Positions 36,044-46,738 of a DNA stretch of 64,000 nt are shown one piece after another. The translations under genes and the position numbers were made by a program. Source of the DNA: Actinostola sp. cb2023 (lineage: Eukaryota > Cnidaria > Anthozoa > Actiniaria > Actinostolidae); contig JAUJYZ010000681.1 in NCBI GenBank assembly GCA_033675265.1, forward strand, positions 186,001-250,000, given 5' to 3'. The notes under the pieces are model-generated. The model was not told the origin of the DNA. It worked only from the letters and a program-made list of their open reading frames with translations, and searched no databases. The first letter of the stretch is position 1. Every line of letters starts with the position of its first letter.

Positions 36044-38602
36044 CCACGTCGGGCACAAATGACCCCAAAATCGGCAATGTTAAACGTCCCTCTTTTACAT
36101 TAACCTTCGTATTTTCAATAATTTGACATCAATTGAGATGAAAGTTTCGGAGGTTGCTTACTACATGTAGTGTTTTAATTGTGGCATTCTAAAAGTTACC
36201 ACTGACGTAATTATGACGTCATCACGAATTGTTACATTTCTTGGAAAATCGAGATCACTTTAAAACGTTCTGAAAAGTAGATATTTCGAAAGAGAATAAC
36301 ATTCTCTAAAATTTGGTGCAATTTTTATCTCGATGCGATAATTTATGGCTGAAGTTATAAAGGATATTAATTTTATGATGACGTCATAGAAATGACGTCA
36401 CCTAAATAGCATTAAAGCTTTACGGAGCAATGCAAATCGATGAAATGACGTTATCGTGGTCATTTATGGTTAAAGGGGCACTGTCACGACACGCGCATGC
36501 GCGAATCTTGGCTTCAATCTTGAAATCGTTAACCAACGCTTTCAAGAGACCCGAGGAAAATTCAAATTCAGTGTGTTAATATATCGAATGATATCATTGT
36601 AATCCTTGCACTCTAGAAGATTATACTTATTCAGTACTTAGACCGATTGTTGTTTCGTATTTGGAGGTAGTTTTTTGGTTTGAAGTCCAATTTTATACGC
36701 TTTTTATTTAATCGGCGAGAGCGATGGCGATGGCTTCTCATGGCGGCCGCCGGGAAGTAGTGGTTGACAACGAATGTATTCAGGCGACAGATTTATAAGT
36801 TTTGGTTTACTGGAAAGATAGAATACGGTTATACTACAGATTCTGAGTTCGCTATACTTCTCTTTAACAGCTCTGGAGTACCAAAGGAGGTAGGAAAATA
36901 TTCCGAATGACAACAACAATGTTTGACAACGAGTTCATTGACTTATATTCACTCGAATTATTATGTTCTCAAAAAGAACTCAGTTGTATACATCATAATG
37001 TATTCCTTCGAGTTCATATGAACTGAAGCTATTGCAAACAACTGTCATATTGTATGAGTTTTTATTTCTGCGTGAGGTTTAGAAGTAGTGACACAACGAC
37101 AAAGAGAACTCAGTTGAGATTGACCTTCATACTTTTCACACGGGAATTATATTGTGCAGTTCTTTTTGCACTCTTTTGTACTCTTACAATTTAAGAAAAC
37201 ACGAGTACCTTATACAGTAGTGACATGTACATCTTCGTTAGTCTTTTTTGAAGCAAAGAAGTAATACGGACTTGGTTTTTAGCGATGTGAAATGTGAATA
37301 ACTTCATCTGAGACCTGAGTTGTCACCTCGGATTGTCTGCTATTTATCGACGTTCCTTCATCAGAAGTCGCCATAATAAGTACTTATTTCATGAAATATT
37401 TAGGTCACACGCTGTAAAGGTTGTATATTCTGAATAGCTTGGAAGCACTCTGCGAAAACTTGATCGTAAAACACTTTCAAAACACAACATTGAAATTTAC
37501 TAGCGCGATTCTCTTCGTAAACAGACGAGTTCGTTGACTTCTGCATATCATTAAAATCTCTGAATATCATTAAAATTGACGCATGCGCGCGTCGTGACAG
37601 TGCCCCTTTAATAATAGATGTTTGTAATGGGCGAAGCTGAAAATGTTGGTCCACGATCTTTATTAGGGATATTTTAAAATATTGGTGACGTCATTATGAC
37701 GTAACAGAAATCTGTCAATATTTTTGATTAATATTTCTAATACTTATCTTCAAAAAATCAAAAATCTAAAACGATACGATTTGAGGGCCTTCAGTTAGTT
37801 CTTTCAATATGCAAAGTGTGAAGACAAAATATTTTCAAACAAAAAAGTTGAATGAAGAAGTTATTTTTATATATATTGTTCATAATTTCCCAAATGAATT
37901 ATATAGAGCCATTCGTAAATAAACTTCTTCATTCAACTTTTTTGTTTGAAAATATTTTGTCTTCACACTTTGCATATTGAAAGAACTAACTGAAGGCCCT
38001 CAAATCGTATCGTTTTAGATTTTTGATTTTTTGAAGATAAGTATTAGAAATATTAATCAAAAATATTGACAGATTTCTGTTACGTCATAATGACGTCACC
38101 AATATTTTAAAATATCCCTAATAAAGATCGTGGACCAAAATTTTCAGCTTCGCCCATTACAAACATCTAATATTAACCATAAATGATCACGAGAACGTCA
38201 TTTCATCGATTTCCATTGCTCCGTAAAGATTTAATGCTATTTAGGTGACGTCATTTCTATGACGTCATCATAAAATTAATATCCTTTATAACTTCAGCCA
38301 TAAATTATCGCATCGAGATAAAAATTGCACCAAATTTTAGAGAATGTTATTCTCTTTCGAAATATCTACTTTTCAGAACGTTTTAAAGTGATCTCGATTT
38401 TCCCGAGAAATGTAACAATTCGTGATGACGTCACAATTACGTCAGTGGTAACTTTTAGCAAGCCAAAATAAAACACTACATGTAGTAAGCAACCTCCAAA
38501 ACTTTCATCCCAATTGATGTCAAATTGTTGAAAATACGAAGGTTAATGTAAAAGAGGCACGTTTAACATTGCCGATTTTGGGGTCATTTGTGCCCGACGT
38601 GG
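36044..38602. mobile_element. Large palindrome (foldback element) with nested insertion
   Basis: The ends CCACGTCGGGC and GCCCGACGTGG begin ~700-bp arms (36044-37866 minus the nested insertion; 37917-38602) around a ~50-bp centre. Arm identity is very high, with scattered single differences. Identical minisatellite units in direct orientation flank both ends, so the palindrome interrupts one array. The arms hold repeated GACGTCA words but no coding frame. Confidence 0.9.
36474..37607. mobile_element. piggyBac-type non-autonomous element (TTAA target)
   Basis: 1,134 bp bounded by TTAA at 36470-36473 and 37608-37611, with inverted ends AGGGGCACTGTCACGAC ... GTCGTGACAGTGCCCCT, extending to a GCGCATGCG word on each side. 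The other palindrome arm carries the uninterrupted site GGTTAATATTAGATG (reverse of ~38163-38177), which proves a TTAA insertion after the palindrome formed. No transposase frame was found. Confidence 0.9.
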
Positions 38603-38935
38603 ACGGACAACAGAAAGACAGACATACCAATTGACTGACGGACAACAGACAGACAGACAGACATACCAATTGACTGACGGACAACAGAAAGACAGACATA
38701 CCAATTGACTGACGGACAACAGACAGACAGACGTACCAATTGACTGACGGACAACAGAAAGACAGACATACCAATTGACTGACGGACAACAGACAGACAG
38801 ACATACCAATTGACTGACGGACAACAGACAGACAGACATACCAATTGACTGACGGACAACAGAAAGACAGACAGACATACTAAATGACTGACAGACTGAC
38901 CGGACGCCATTAGATGGACGGACAACAGATAGAAA
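38603..38935 (+). repeat. Minisatellite (GACAGACA-based), right flank of palindrome
   Basis: About eight copies of the 35-39 bp unit with CATACCAATTGACTGACGGA. They continue the array seen at 35890-36043. The degenerate end near 38880 runs into the LINE tail. Confidence 0.9.
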
Positions 38936-39230
38936 TAATAATAATAATAAAACTTTATTTCTACACGGTGTCACATCATTAAAATAAATGCTCTTCCTGA
39001 GAGCCGTGTTACATTGTAATAATAAATATATAATGAATAGTAATTATTCTATAAACAACTTTTAAAACTAGCAAGGCTAGGGGATTCTCGCTTATTTAGT
39101 GGCAGAGAATTCCAGGCAACTGCTCCACTGTAACATAAACTTTGTGTTAAAAAAAAATTGTTTTCGGTTGGGGAAGTATCAGGTTGGAGTGACATCCACG
39201 GAGATTATATTAGCCATTTCAAAAACGAGT
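38932..39230 (-). mobile_element. 5'-truncated LINE, 3' end
   Basis: On the minus strand the element ends in (TTATT/ATT) repeats after AATAAAGTTTTATTATT, a typical non-LTR retrotransposon tail. Upstream is the C-terminal reverse-transcriptase ORF end (39049-39150). The 5' boundary is unclear. Confidence 0.7.
39049..39150 (-). pseudogene. Reverse transcriptase C-terminal fragment (LINE)
   Basis: Reads GAVAWNSLPLNKRESPSLAS then FKSCL and stop. The pattern G-A-x-x-WNSLP-x-x-x-R-x-x-x-S-x-x-x-FK is the conserved C-terminal tail of CR1/L2/Jockey-type LINE proteins. The frame is lost at an A/T homopolymer upstream. Confidence 0.75.
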
Positions 39231-39659
39231 GGAGGACTGGGAACGAGTATTAAGAATTAATCTAATTAAGAAATCAACCCCATCACAAGAAAGAGCATAT
39301 CAGAATTAGTAAGTTTCAGGAGTTTGATAGGGTTTGGACAAGTAGCAACTGAACTGCAGACATTCAAAAACTGCAAAAATTACAAAGATATGTATGGTTA
39401 TGGGGGACACTTGTCCCTGGTAAACTGACTGCCGGAAACATTTTGGAACATATCAGATAAATAATTCGGCATTCAGAAAGAAAGATAAACGCAAGGGCCG
39501 AACAGACACATCAAACTCAGTGATCAAAACAATAATCAGTATCAGACAGAATAAATCATAGATGGGGAGACGACGGGTAAATGGAACATGACTAGAACGT
39601 GGACAATAAAATAAATATCTATTTGAATAAAAGGCAAACGGAGACCGAAGCACATGGAC

Positions 39660-40705
39660 CACAGGCAGCCCAAGCTGTGATCTTGTGAATAATTGTAGAG
39701 AATGTATGTAGAATTGCAAAATAACGTACAATGGCACTTACGTTGTCAATAAAGGACTGAAAATTCACCACAGTGTTGATAATTTACTGTTCTATTGCCC
39801 TGATATGTTAGTTTTGCGTTTTAGGCTGTTTTTATTTTTTTTCTCCCTTACTCTGTAAAGGAAGAGAAGGCTGGCAACTACGGACTCCTAATCTTGGCTA
39901 CGGCGTTCTTCGAGGCCTCGAAAAACCTACAAGAATTCGAAATGTTCGCAATTTTCTCACATAATCCCGTTCTCACATTCCCCTAGCACACATCCAATCG
40001 GTTCATCACTGACCTGCTCGCTTTTAAAGTCGTGAAATAAACGCAATTCGAGGTCAACCTTGCTTGTGACTAGCCGTGGAACCAACAGCTTCACATTGCA
40101 TCGCATTCGGTTTCAACGAACTTTCTTCGGAACACGTGCCGAACTGAGCCGAACCAGCGATGATAAAGTCGGTTGATTCCGGAGATCGGCCGACTTTATC
40201 ATCGCTGGTTCGGCTCAGTTCGGCACGTGTTCCGAAGAAAGTTCGTTGAAACCGAATGCGATGCAATGTGAAGCTGTTGGTTCCACGGCTAGTCACAAGC
40301 AAGGTTGACCTCGAATTGCGTTTATTTCACCACTTTAAAAGCGAGTAGGTCAGTGATGAACCGATTGGATGTGTGCTAGGGGAATGTGAGAACGGGATTA
40401 TGTGAAAAAATTGCGAACATTTCGAATTTTTGTAGGTTTTTCGAGGCCTCGAAGATCGCCGTAGCCAAGATTAGGAGTCCGTAGTTGCCAGCCTTCTCTT
40501 CCTTTACAGAGTAAGGGAGAAAAAAAATAAAAACAGCCTAAAACGCAAAACTAACACATCAGGGCAATAGAACAGTAAATTATCAACACTGTGGTGAATT
40601 TTCAGTCCTTTATTGACAACGTAAGTGCCATTGTACGTTATTTTGTAATTCTACATACATTCTCTACAATTATTCACAAGATCACAGCTTGGGCTGTCTG
40701 TGCAT
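39660..40705. mobile_element. 1.05 kb near-perfect palindrome
   Basis: Arms of ~510 bp (ends CACAGGCAGCCCAAGCTGTG and CACAGCTTGGGCTGTCTGTG) meet at ~40180 with a ~14-bp centre between CTTTATCATCGCTGG-type blocks. Arms differ at only a few positions. The outer ends carry the CACAGGnAnCCCA motif. There is no coding content, and it lies in the 5.1 kb CABIN1 intron between exons j and k. Confidence 0.92.
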
Positions 40706-40739
40706 GGACGAACAGATTGAAGAAAGTCAGTCACTGGCA

Positions 40740-40985
40740 AACAGATAGATAGACAGACAGACAGCCAGCCAGCCAGACAGACCGACCGACCGACCGACCG
40801 ACCGACCGACCGACCGACCGACCGACCGACCGACCGACCTACAGACAGACAGACAGAACGACCGGACAGACCGACCGACCGACCGACCGGACAGACAGAC
40901 AGACAGGCCGACCGACTGACAGACAGACAGGCCGACCGACTGACCGACGGACAGACAGACAGACCGACAGAGAGAAAGAAAGATA
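40740..40985 (+). repeat. Tetranucleotide array (GACA/GACC)
   Basis: Mixed GACA, GCCA and GACC tetranucleotides, with a pure GACC run of about 13 copies near 40779-40838. Borders the 35-bp exon j by ~35 bases. Confidence 0.92.
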
Positions 40986-41020
40986 CAGGTTAGAAAAAGG
41001 TATAAATCTAAGTGACATAC

Positions 41021-41055
41021 CGATCGATATCTTCCTCAGGGATTCTCCAAAACGC
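41021..41055 (-). CDS. CABIN1: CABIN1 exon j (35-bp microexon)
   Basis: Acceptor TTGTTTTAG, donor GTATGT. Encodes AFWRIPEEDID plus two bases of an Arg codon. It corresponds to the human GIWRIPVDEIDR block, and its phase 2 end joins exactly to exon k, which starts with the missing base. Confidence 0.9.
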
Positions 41056-41235
41056 CTAAAACAAAACGATTATTGAGTAAGAGCAACGTAACAAACACCG
41101 AACACACAATGGCAGCCCCTCAATAGCGCAAGAAGTAGGACCAGATTCAGCCTTACTTTTGTTGTCAGGATTCGATACTCACTGTAATGAGGTTGCTTTC
41201 ATGAAGAAATAGAAAACGAGCGCGCGTGCGATGTG

Positions 41236-41358
41236 CAGATTTATAGCACGCGGGGACTGATCAGAACACGAGAGAAGTGTTAAGATACGCGTCGTGCTTC
41301 ACAACACTTCTCGAGTGATTGATTAGTCCCCAAGGGCTATAAATCTGCACAGCGGACA
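41236..41358. repeat. Hairpin element
   Basis: TGTGCAGATTTATAGC ... GGGGACT is matched in reverse by AGTCCCC ... GCTATAAATCTGCACA. The inner arms pair ACACGAGAGAAGTGTT with AACACTTCTCGAGTG. Confidence 0.8.
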
Positions 41359-41733
41359 AGTTTTCTATTTCTTTTATAAAATACAATTATGATTTTAAGG
41401 TAAGTTTTTCATTTCGCTTGTTACAAAAATGTTTGAATATCTGCTCGCGCGTGCTGTGTGCTATCATGAAGCACGCGGAATACGCATCCTTTGGCCAATC
41501 AGAGTGCACATTATATCAGAATTACAGTCGTTTCGCTTCTAAAACTTTTCGCCTCCAGAATATCGAGTCTTTCCCAGTAAGAATCACAGACTCTGTGGTT
41601 AATAACTCGTAAATATTGTCCTCACGATATCAAGTATTTAACATATATAATGTATTTCACTAGCCTACTCCTAGTATTTCACGATGTTTCTTGAAATTTC
41701 TCTTGATATTTCATCAGATTCATTTAAAACCGA

Positions 41734-41850
41734 ACGGACCTGTCATTAGAAGCGAACGGACCTGTCATTAGAAGCGAACGGACTTGTCATTAGAAGCGAA
41801 CGGACTTTTGAATGTGGAGGCGAAAAGTTTTAGAAGCGAAACGACCTGAT
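41734..41850 (+). repeat. 22-bp tandem repeat
   Basis: Four or five copies of GAAGCGAACGGACCTGTCAT + TA (with variants) lie just downstream of the CABIN1 exon i donor. A related string, TTTCGCTTCTAAAACTTTTCG, lies at 41530. Confidence 0.75.
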
Positions 41851-41877
41851 ACCTTATATCATAGTTATTTTACTTAC

Positions 41878-41991
41878 AGAAAACATGTTTGTCTTGCTCT
41901 TCTCGTTAAATAACCCTTGTTGTGGATTTCGACTTAATTTAGTTTTGCCGTTATTTCCACCAAGTAACAAAGCTCTGCTGAGTTGCAGGTC
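41878..41991 (-). CDS. CABIN1: CABIN1 exon i
   Basis: 114 bp, 38 codons, acceptor TTTATTCAG, donor GTAAGTA, phase 0 in and out. Encodes DLQLSRALLLGG ... QGLFNEKSKTNMFS, matching the conserved AQGLFCERNKTNFFN block. A 22-bp tandem repeat lies just downstream of the donor. Confidence 0.92.
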
Positions 41992-42214
41992 CTGAATAAA
42001 ATAAATGTAAATGTATCTTGTAAAGGATCGGTGTTTGAGCATATAGAAATGGGAGTACAGCCGATCTTATAAATAACGTGGAGGCGTTGCATAGTAGGGG
42101 GAGGGCAATTCGAAGAAATGTTCAACAAAGACAGTCGACACAAGTACATAAACAGGAGCCTTCTACGGCCCGCAGCCCAATTTATTTTTCTTTCGAGATT
42201 TTTGCTGCATTTTT

Positions 42215-42375
42215 CTTGCGGGATTCCTGTGGTAAAGGAGAAGAGACCGCGCAAGACTAGAAACGATACTCATATTCTGTAAGAGAACAGATGCATTCGG
42301 CATTTTTCTTGTGGGATTCCTGTGGTAAAGAGACTGGACGCGATAGTCCTATTCTGTAACACAGGAATCCCAAAT
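42215..42375. repeat. Cluster of CACAGGnAnCCCA motifs and short duplication
   Basis: The segment CATTTTTCTTG(C/T)GGGATTCCTGTGGTAAAG occurs at ~42210 and ~42300 in direct orientation, and CACAGGAATCCCA at 42360 is inverted relative to them. Confidence 0.65.
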
Positions 42376-42426
42376 GAGAAATGGCTTGTCATCGCTTTAC
42401 AATAGCATAATGGATCACCAACCAAC

Positions 42427-44915
42427 CTTATTGTATTGCGATGCATAATTCACATACGCCAGCCTGTACCGAGACTTGTGATGTTGTGGAAACCTAAGCA
42501 GACAATGTTCCAAACCGTGAATACACACTTCAATTAATTCACGATGTATTTGTTTCTGCGAATCGGTCAGCGGTATATCACATGATTTCGTGCTCGACGC
42601 AGCAGTGTCCTGATTGGCTGTTTCTGTCTGGATGCCTAATTCAGTTTCAGCAGAATCGGCGGCCAGAGGTTTCTCATTCTTGGCCATGCCTGGGTCTGAT
42701 GGATCTTTGTTAATGTTTGATTCCACAGTCGCGCTTTCTGTTTTCTGCCGATTATCCGTTGGTGAAGTTAGTTCGTTATTTGTACTGGAAGTGAGAGTGG
42801 CATGACTTGGCAAAGCTGCTTCATCACTTTCTGTCTTATTTTTATTTTCCGCACTTTGAGCAATAGTCAGTTGTAACTCCTTATCATCTATGCCCGACGC
42901 AGGGATGTCCTGATTCGCCAAAGAGGTAGAACTATCTGTCTTCGCTTTTTCTTGATCAGTGGTCAGCGGTAATTCCTTATTATCTGTGCCTGATGCATGG
43001 GTTTTGGTTTGTTCTTGAAAGGTGGTCAGCAACTCCTTATTATCTATGTTCGACGCAGGGATATTCTGGTTCGTATCTTCTGTCTTCATTTGTTCCTGAG
43101 TAATGGTCAGCGGCAACTCCTTAATATCTATGCTCGACGCAGGGATATCCTGGTTCGTTTCTTCTGTCTTCATTTGTTCCTGAGCAATTGTCAGCGGCAA
43201 CTCCTTAATATCTATGCTCAACGCAGGAACATCCTGGTTCGTTTCTTCTGTCTTCATTTGTTCCTGCTCAATGGCCAGCGGCAACTTTTTATTATCTATG
43301 CTCGACGCAGAGATATCCTGGTTCGCATCTTCTGTCTTCGTTTCTTCCCGAGTAATGGCCAGCGGCAACTCCTTATTATCTATGCTCGACGCAGGGATAT
43401 CCTGGTTCGCATCTTCTGTCTTCGTTTCTTCCTGTGTAATGGCCAGCGGCAACTCCTTATTATCTATGCTCGACGCAGGGATATCCTGGTTCGCATCTTC
43501 TGTCTTCGTTTCTTCCTGTGTAATGGCCAGCGGCAACTCCTTATTATCTATGCTCGACGCAGGGATATCCTGGTTTGTATCTGTTGTCTTCGTTTCTTCC
43601 TGTGTAATGGCCAGCGGCAACTCCTTATTATCTATGCTCGACGCAGGGATATCCTGGTTTGTATCTGTTGTCTTCGTTTGTCCCTGAGCAATGGTCAGCG
43701 GCAACTCCTTATTATCTATGCTCGACGCAGGGATATCCTGGTTTGTATCTGTTGTCTTCGATTGTCCCTGACCAATGGTACCCTGATTCGCTGAAGAAGG
43801 GATAATATCAATATTATTTGTCTTTGCTTGTTCCTGGGTAACATCCTGATTCACTGGAGAAGAGACAATACTCTCTGACTTCGCTTGTTCCAGCAGGATT
43901 TCCTCAGTGGACTGGTTTGCTTGGACTGTGGTACTAGTATCAGTATTTTTGTTTTGTATTGAACTATCTTCGGTATCCATTGGCATTACCTCGTCCTTCT
44001 CAGTATTTTCTTCCTGGACCTCAGACTCTCCAGGTGGGACCTTTTCTAGTGTCATCTCTATGTCTATAGGATGGTCTTTGGACTGTGAAACACTGGAGGC
44101 TTCCATGGGCTTTTCTTGATTTTCACAAACTCTTGTGGGCAGTGCTGACTCATCCTTGTGTACATCTGGTCTGCTAGATTGAGGCGCAGTATCTTCCGAG
44201 CTCTCTTTCGTGACTTTAATCTCTTCTGAAGGTGAAGCTGGAGTTCTAGGCTTCTCGTCACATTTCGTCTCTTTAGTCTCAATGGTTTTAACTTCACTTT
44301 CCCCATCTTCCATAGTCACATCAGTCGTCGTCTGCGCTTGATTTTCATTTGGCTGACAATCAACTATCAGTTTTCTGTCTTCAGGCGTTTTCTCTTCGTT
44401 TCTGACAATTTGACATGGGGCAGATAATTCTTTACCACAATACTCTGCATCAGTCTTTTCATGAGGATCACCTTCGTCCTTTTCCTCAGCTTCCAAAGAA
44501 TCGTCGACTTTGGTCTCCAGAGCTTTCAAACTGCCCTCGCTCTTTTCTTTGTATTCATCTTCAGTATTTCTGTCATCCTTTAAAGACGTTTCCTGAGAGC
44601 TAAACTCTGTTATCTTTGTTTCTTCTTGATCCTGCTCCATAGGAACCACACCGGTAGCATCATCCTTCTGCGCCTGTTCTTGTGATGCGAATGCGCTGAC
44701 AACTTGGCCAGCATCTCCTGGATCAACGTCCATGGCAACTGAGTATTCAATTGAAGACTTTGTTTCTTCAGTCGTTTCTGCACTTTCTTTCTTGACTTCA
44801 GTATTTTCTAGCGACGAAGGACTAGTATTTGAGGTCGGTTCAGGTGGAAGAACCACTGTATCTTGTTTCTTTGCAGTAGATTCCGATAGTTTCTTTTCTG
44901 GCTCAGCACTGACTT
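42427..44915 (-). CDS. CABIN1: CABIN1 exon h, long exon with 28-residue repeats
   Basis: 2,489 bp, acceptor ATTTTACAG, donor GTTGGT, with 829 full codons after completing the codon split with exon g. Most of it is acidic, Glu/Lys/Ser/Thr-rich and probably disordered (start EVSAEPEKKLSES). A central block has eleven copies of a 28-residue unit, NQDIPASSIDNKELPLAITQ plus EETKTEDA. The last ~45 residues regain conservation: a helix with LIEVCIHGLEHCLLRFPQHH and YRLAYVNYASQYNK, matching the RFPQHYKSLYRLA block of CABIN1. Vertebrate CABIN1 has a much shorter, unrelated linker here. No start codon is needed, since this is an internal exon. Confidence 0.93.
42890..43780 (-). repeat. 84-bp coding minisatellite within CABIN1 exon h
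   Basis: Copies recur every 84 bp; the string CTCGACGCAG lies near 43128, 43296, 43380, 43464, 43548, 43632 and 43716. Nine units are near complete, with consensus NQDIPASSIDNKELPL then AITQEETKTEDA. Two at the low-coordinate end are degenerate. Units 2-5 (about 43350-43690) are nearly identical and units towards the C-terminus diverge, which suggests recent expansion from the middle. The period is a multiple of three, so copy changes keep the frame. Confidence 0.95.
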
Positions 44916-44991
44916 CTGTAAAATCAAGATGATTGAATCGAAATTATTAACAATAAATTATTTTAAACAATTGGTCAAAGGTCTTCTTTAC

Positions 44992-45163
44992 CGGAAGTAG
45001 TCGATTCGGACCGGAAGATAATTGCATGCCCAGTATCTACGTCATACTCGGGCTGAAAGAAAGGTCCAGCGTGATGTAGGTGCTTTTCTAAAACGGCTCT
45101 GTCAATGTTGCGGAAGTCATTGAACAGTAATTTAAGTACTGATACATGGATGCGATAGTAAAT
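44992..45163 (-). CDS. CABIN1: CABIN1 exon g
   Basis: 172 bp, acceptor TTGTTTCAG, donor GTAAAG, phase 0 in and 1 out. Begins IYYRIHVSVLKLLFND (human VYFRLHASILKLL) and ends in a Ser/Thr-rich stretch. An inverted-repeat element starts 24 bases upstream of its acceptor side. Confidence 0.92.
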
Positions 45164-45186
45164 CTGAAACAAAACAACATATACGC

Positions 45187-45505
45187 TAGAATAGACCTTT
45201 TTACTGATACGGCGGCCATCTTGAATTATGGGATGCCCAGGGTGCAAGCTAGTAACCATTTGGCCATGAAAAACTACGAAAACCTAATTTAAAGCAATGA
45301 ATTTGTACAAAATTATACAACAATACACAACACATGTAGATATTAAGTCATACAACACTATGGCTAGAGTGACATAGAAATATAATATATTGACGCGACT
45401 CCACACTGTACAGTTTTTGGGTCATTTGCACCCTGAGCATCCCATAATGTTTTAGCCAAAACAATAGAATCCAAAATGGCCGCCGTATCGGTAAAAAGGT
45501 CTATT
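45187..45505. mobile_element. MITE with 35-bp terminal inverted repeats
   Basis: The ends ATAGACCTTTTTACTGATAC + GGCGGCCAT and ATGGCCGCC + GTATCGGTAAAAAGGTCTAT are inverted, with second blocks ATGGGATGCCCAGGGTGCAA / TGCACCCTGAGCATCCCAT. There is no coding content. Confidence 0.88.
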
Positions 45506-45507
45506 AT

Positions 45508-45640
45508 CACAGGTAGCCCAGGCTCGTTATCTGTGAAGACCGTTTTATTTGCATATTTACAGTAAATGTACGTACGTGGCTTTAAATTTACTGTAAATAT
45601 GCCAAAAAAACGGTCTTCACAGATAATGAGCCTGGTGGAA
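45508..45640. mobile_element. Short hairpin element with CACAGGTAGCCCA end
   Basis: GGCTCGTTATCTGTGAAGAC ... TTTACAGTAAAT is matched by ATTTACTGTAAA ... GTCTTCACAGATAATGAGCC. A 13-bp CACAGGTAGCCCA lies at the left end only. Confidence 0.85.
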
Positions 45641-45905
45641 TTATCATGGATATCATGATCGATGATGTAAAGTACTGTATTGAGGAGACCTTCACAGTGT
45701 CCAGGAAAACCCGTACTGTGGTGATGTTATGTAATGGTTACGATAGAGTCGTCTTCCTATGAGTGGGAAATCTACGGCACGGAGTTACGGTCACGGTACG
45801 GAATCGAAGATATCCCATGATTATGATGATGGCGGTAGTGATGGAAATGATGTTATAGTCTGGAAATTACGCTAAGTCTACGCTAATATCCAAAACTATT
45901 CTCAC

Positions 45906-45995
45906 CTCAAGAGCTTCAAGCACGTATTCAGGTGGACTGTAAAAGGGGATTTTCCGCGGGTAACTTGAAATATCGTCATCTAAGAATCGTGCAGA
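45906..45995 (-). CDS. CABIN1: CABIN1 exon f
   Basis: 90 bp, 30 codons, acceptor TATTTTTAG, donor GTGAGA, phase 0 in and out. Encodes SARFLDDDISSYPRKIPFYS followed by PPEYVLEALE, matching the YPKKIHYHNPPELAMEALE region of vertebrate CABIN1. Confidence 0.93.
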
Positions 45996-46061
45996 CTAAA
46001 AATACAAAGAAACCAAATTCTAAGATTTTTAAATCACCTCAAAGTTATATTTTTAAGAGTT

Positions 46062-46435
46062 GACTTGTCTATCTGTCTGTCTGTTTACCTGTCTGTCTAT
46101 CAGTTTTCTTTCCAGTGTCTGTCTGTCAGTTTGACTGTCTGTCTTTCAGTTTGCCTGTCTGTCTGTCAGTTTGCTTTCCAGTGTCTGACTGTCAGTTTGA
46201 CTGTCTGTCTGTCAGTTTGCCTGTCTGTCTGTCAGTTTGTTTTCCAGTGTCTGACTGTCAGTTTGACTGTCTGTCTGTCAGTTTGCCTGTCTGTCTGTCA
46301 GTTTGCTTTCCAGTGTCTGACTGTCAGTTTGACTGTCTGTCTGTCAGTTTGACTGTCTGTCTGTCAGTTTGCCTGTCTGTCTGTCTGACAGTTTGACTGT
46401 CTGTTTGTCAGTCTGTCTGCCTTCTCTACCTGTCA
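46062..46435 (+). repeat. CTGT-rich compound minisatellite
   Basis: Tetranucleotide CTGT runs organised in a higher unit of ~73 bp containing CAGTTTGCTTTCCAGTGTCT and CAGTTTGACTGTCTGT, about four copies. It sits in the CABIN1 intron between exons e and f. Confidence 0.92.
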
Positions 46436-46519
46436 GTCTACATGGTACCGCATCTCAACGTGCACTGTCAAACACTATTACCATGTACCATTACAAGTAC
46501 ATTCACTAGTCTGTAGTAC

Positions 46520-46720
46520 CTTAGCGTAATGCTCCAAATACACATGTGGCGATTTCTTAAGTTTTTCTGCAATCTTTCCCAACATGTAATGATGTAGCCA
46601 AGCCTCGCTGTCAGCCATTCCTAGTGCAGTCGTGAAGATCTCTTCAGAAAGATGCAGCATTTCTTGTTTGCGCTGTAGTAGTGATGAGCGTGTTTCTATA
46701 GACACCTCTTCCTGGTCAAA
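46520..46720 (-). CDS. CABIN1: CABIN1 exon e (source of the splice-site array)
   Basis: 201 bp, 67 codons, phase 0 in and out. Acceptor TATCTGCCTAG, donor GTACTA. Contains LQRKQEMLHLSEEIFTTAL and WLHHYMLGKIAEKL, the most conserved helix pair of this part of CABIN1. Its first 44 bases and its acceptor are copied 17 more times in the intron upstream (46.74-47.9 kb). The copy used must be the last one, because only it continues into the rest of the exon. Confidence 0.93.
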
Positions 46721-46738
46721 CTAGGCAGATAAGATACA

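Noticed and set aside
39741..39755. Possible 15-bp CABIN1 microexon (TTTTCAG ... GTAAGT)
   Set aside because: Exons j and k join perfectly in phase and in protein alignment without it, and the same word occurs in both palindrome arms.
42997..43794. 265-codon plus-strand frame over the CABIN1 repeats
   Set aside because: Antisense shadow of the 84-bp coding repeat in exon h, which has strong homology-based support on the minus strand.
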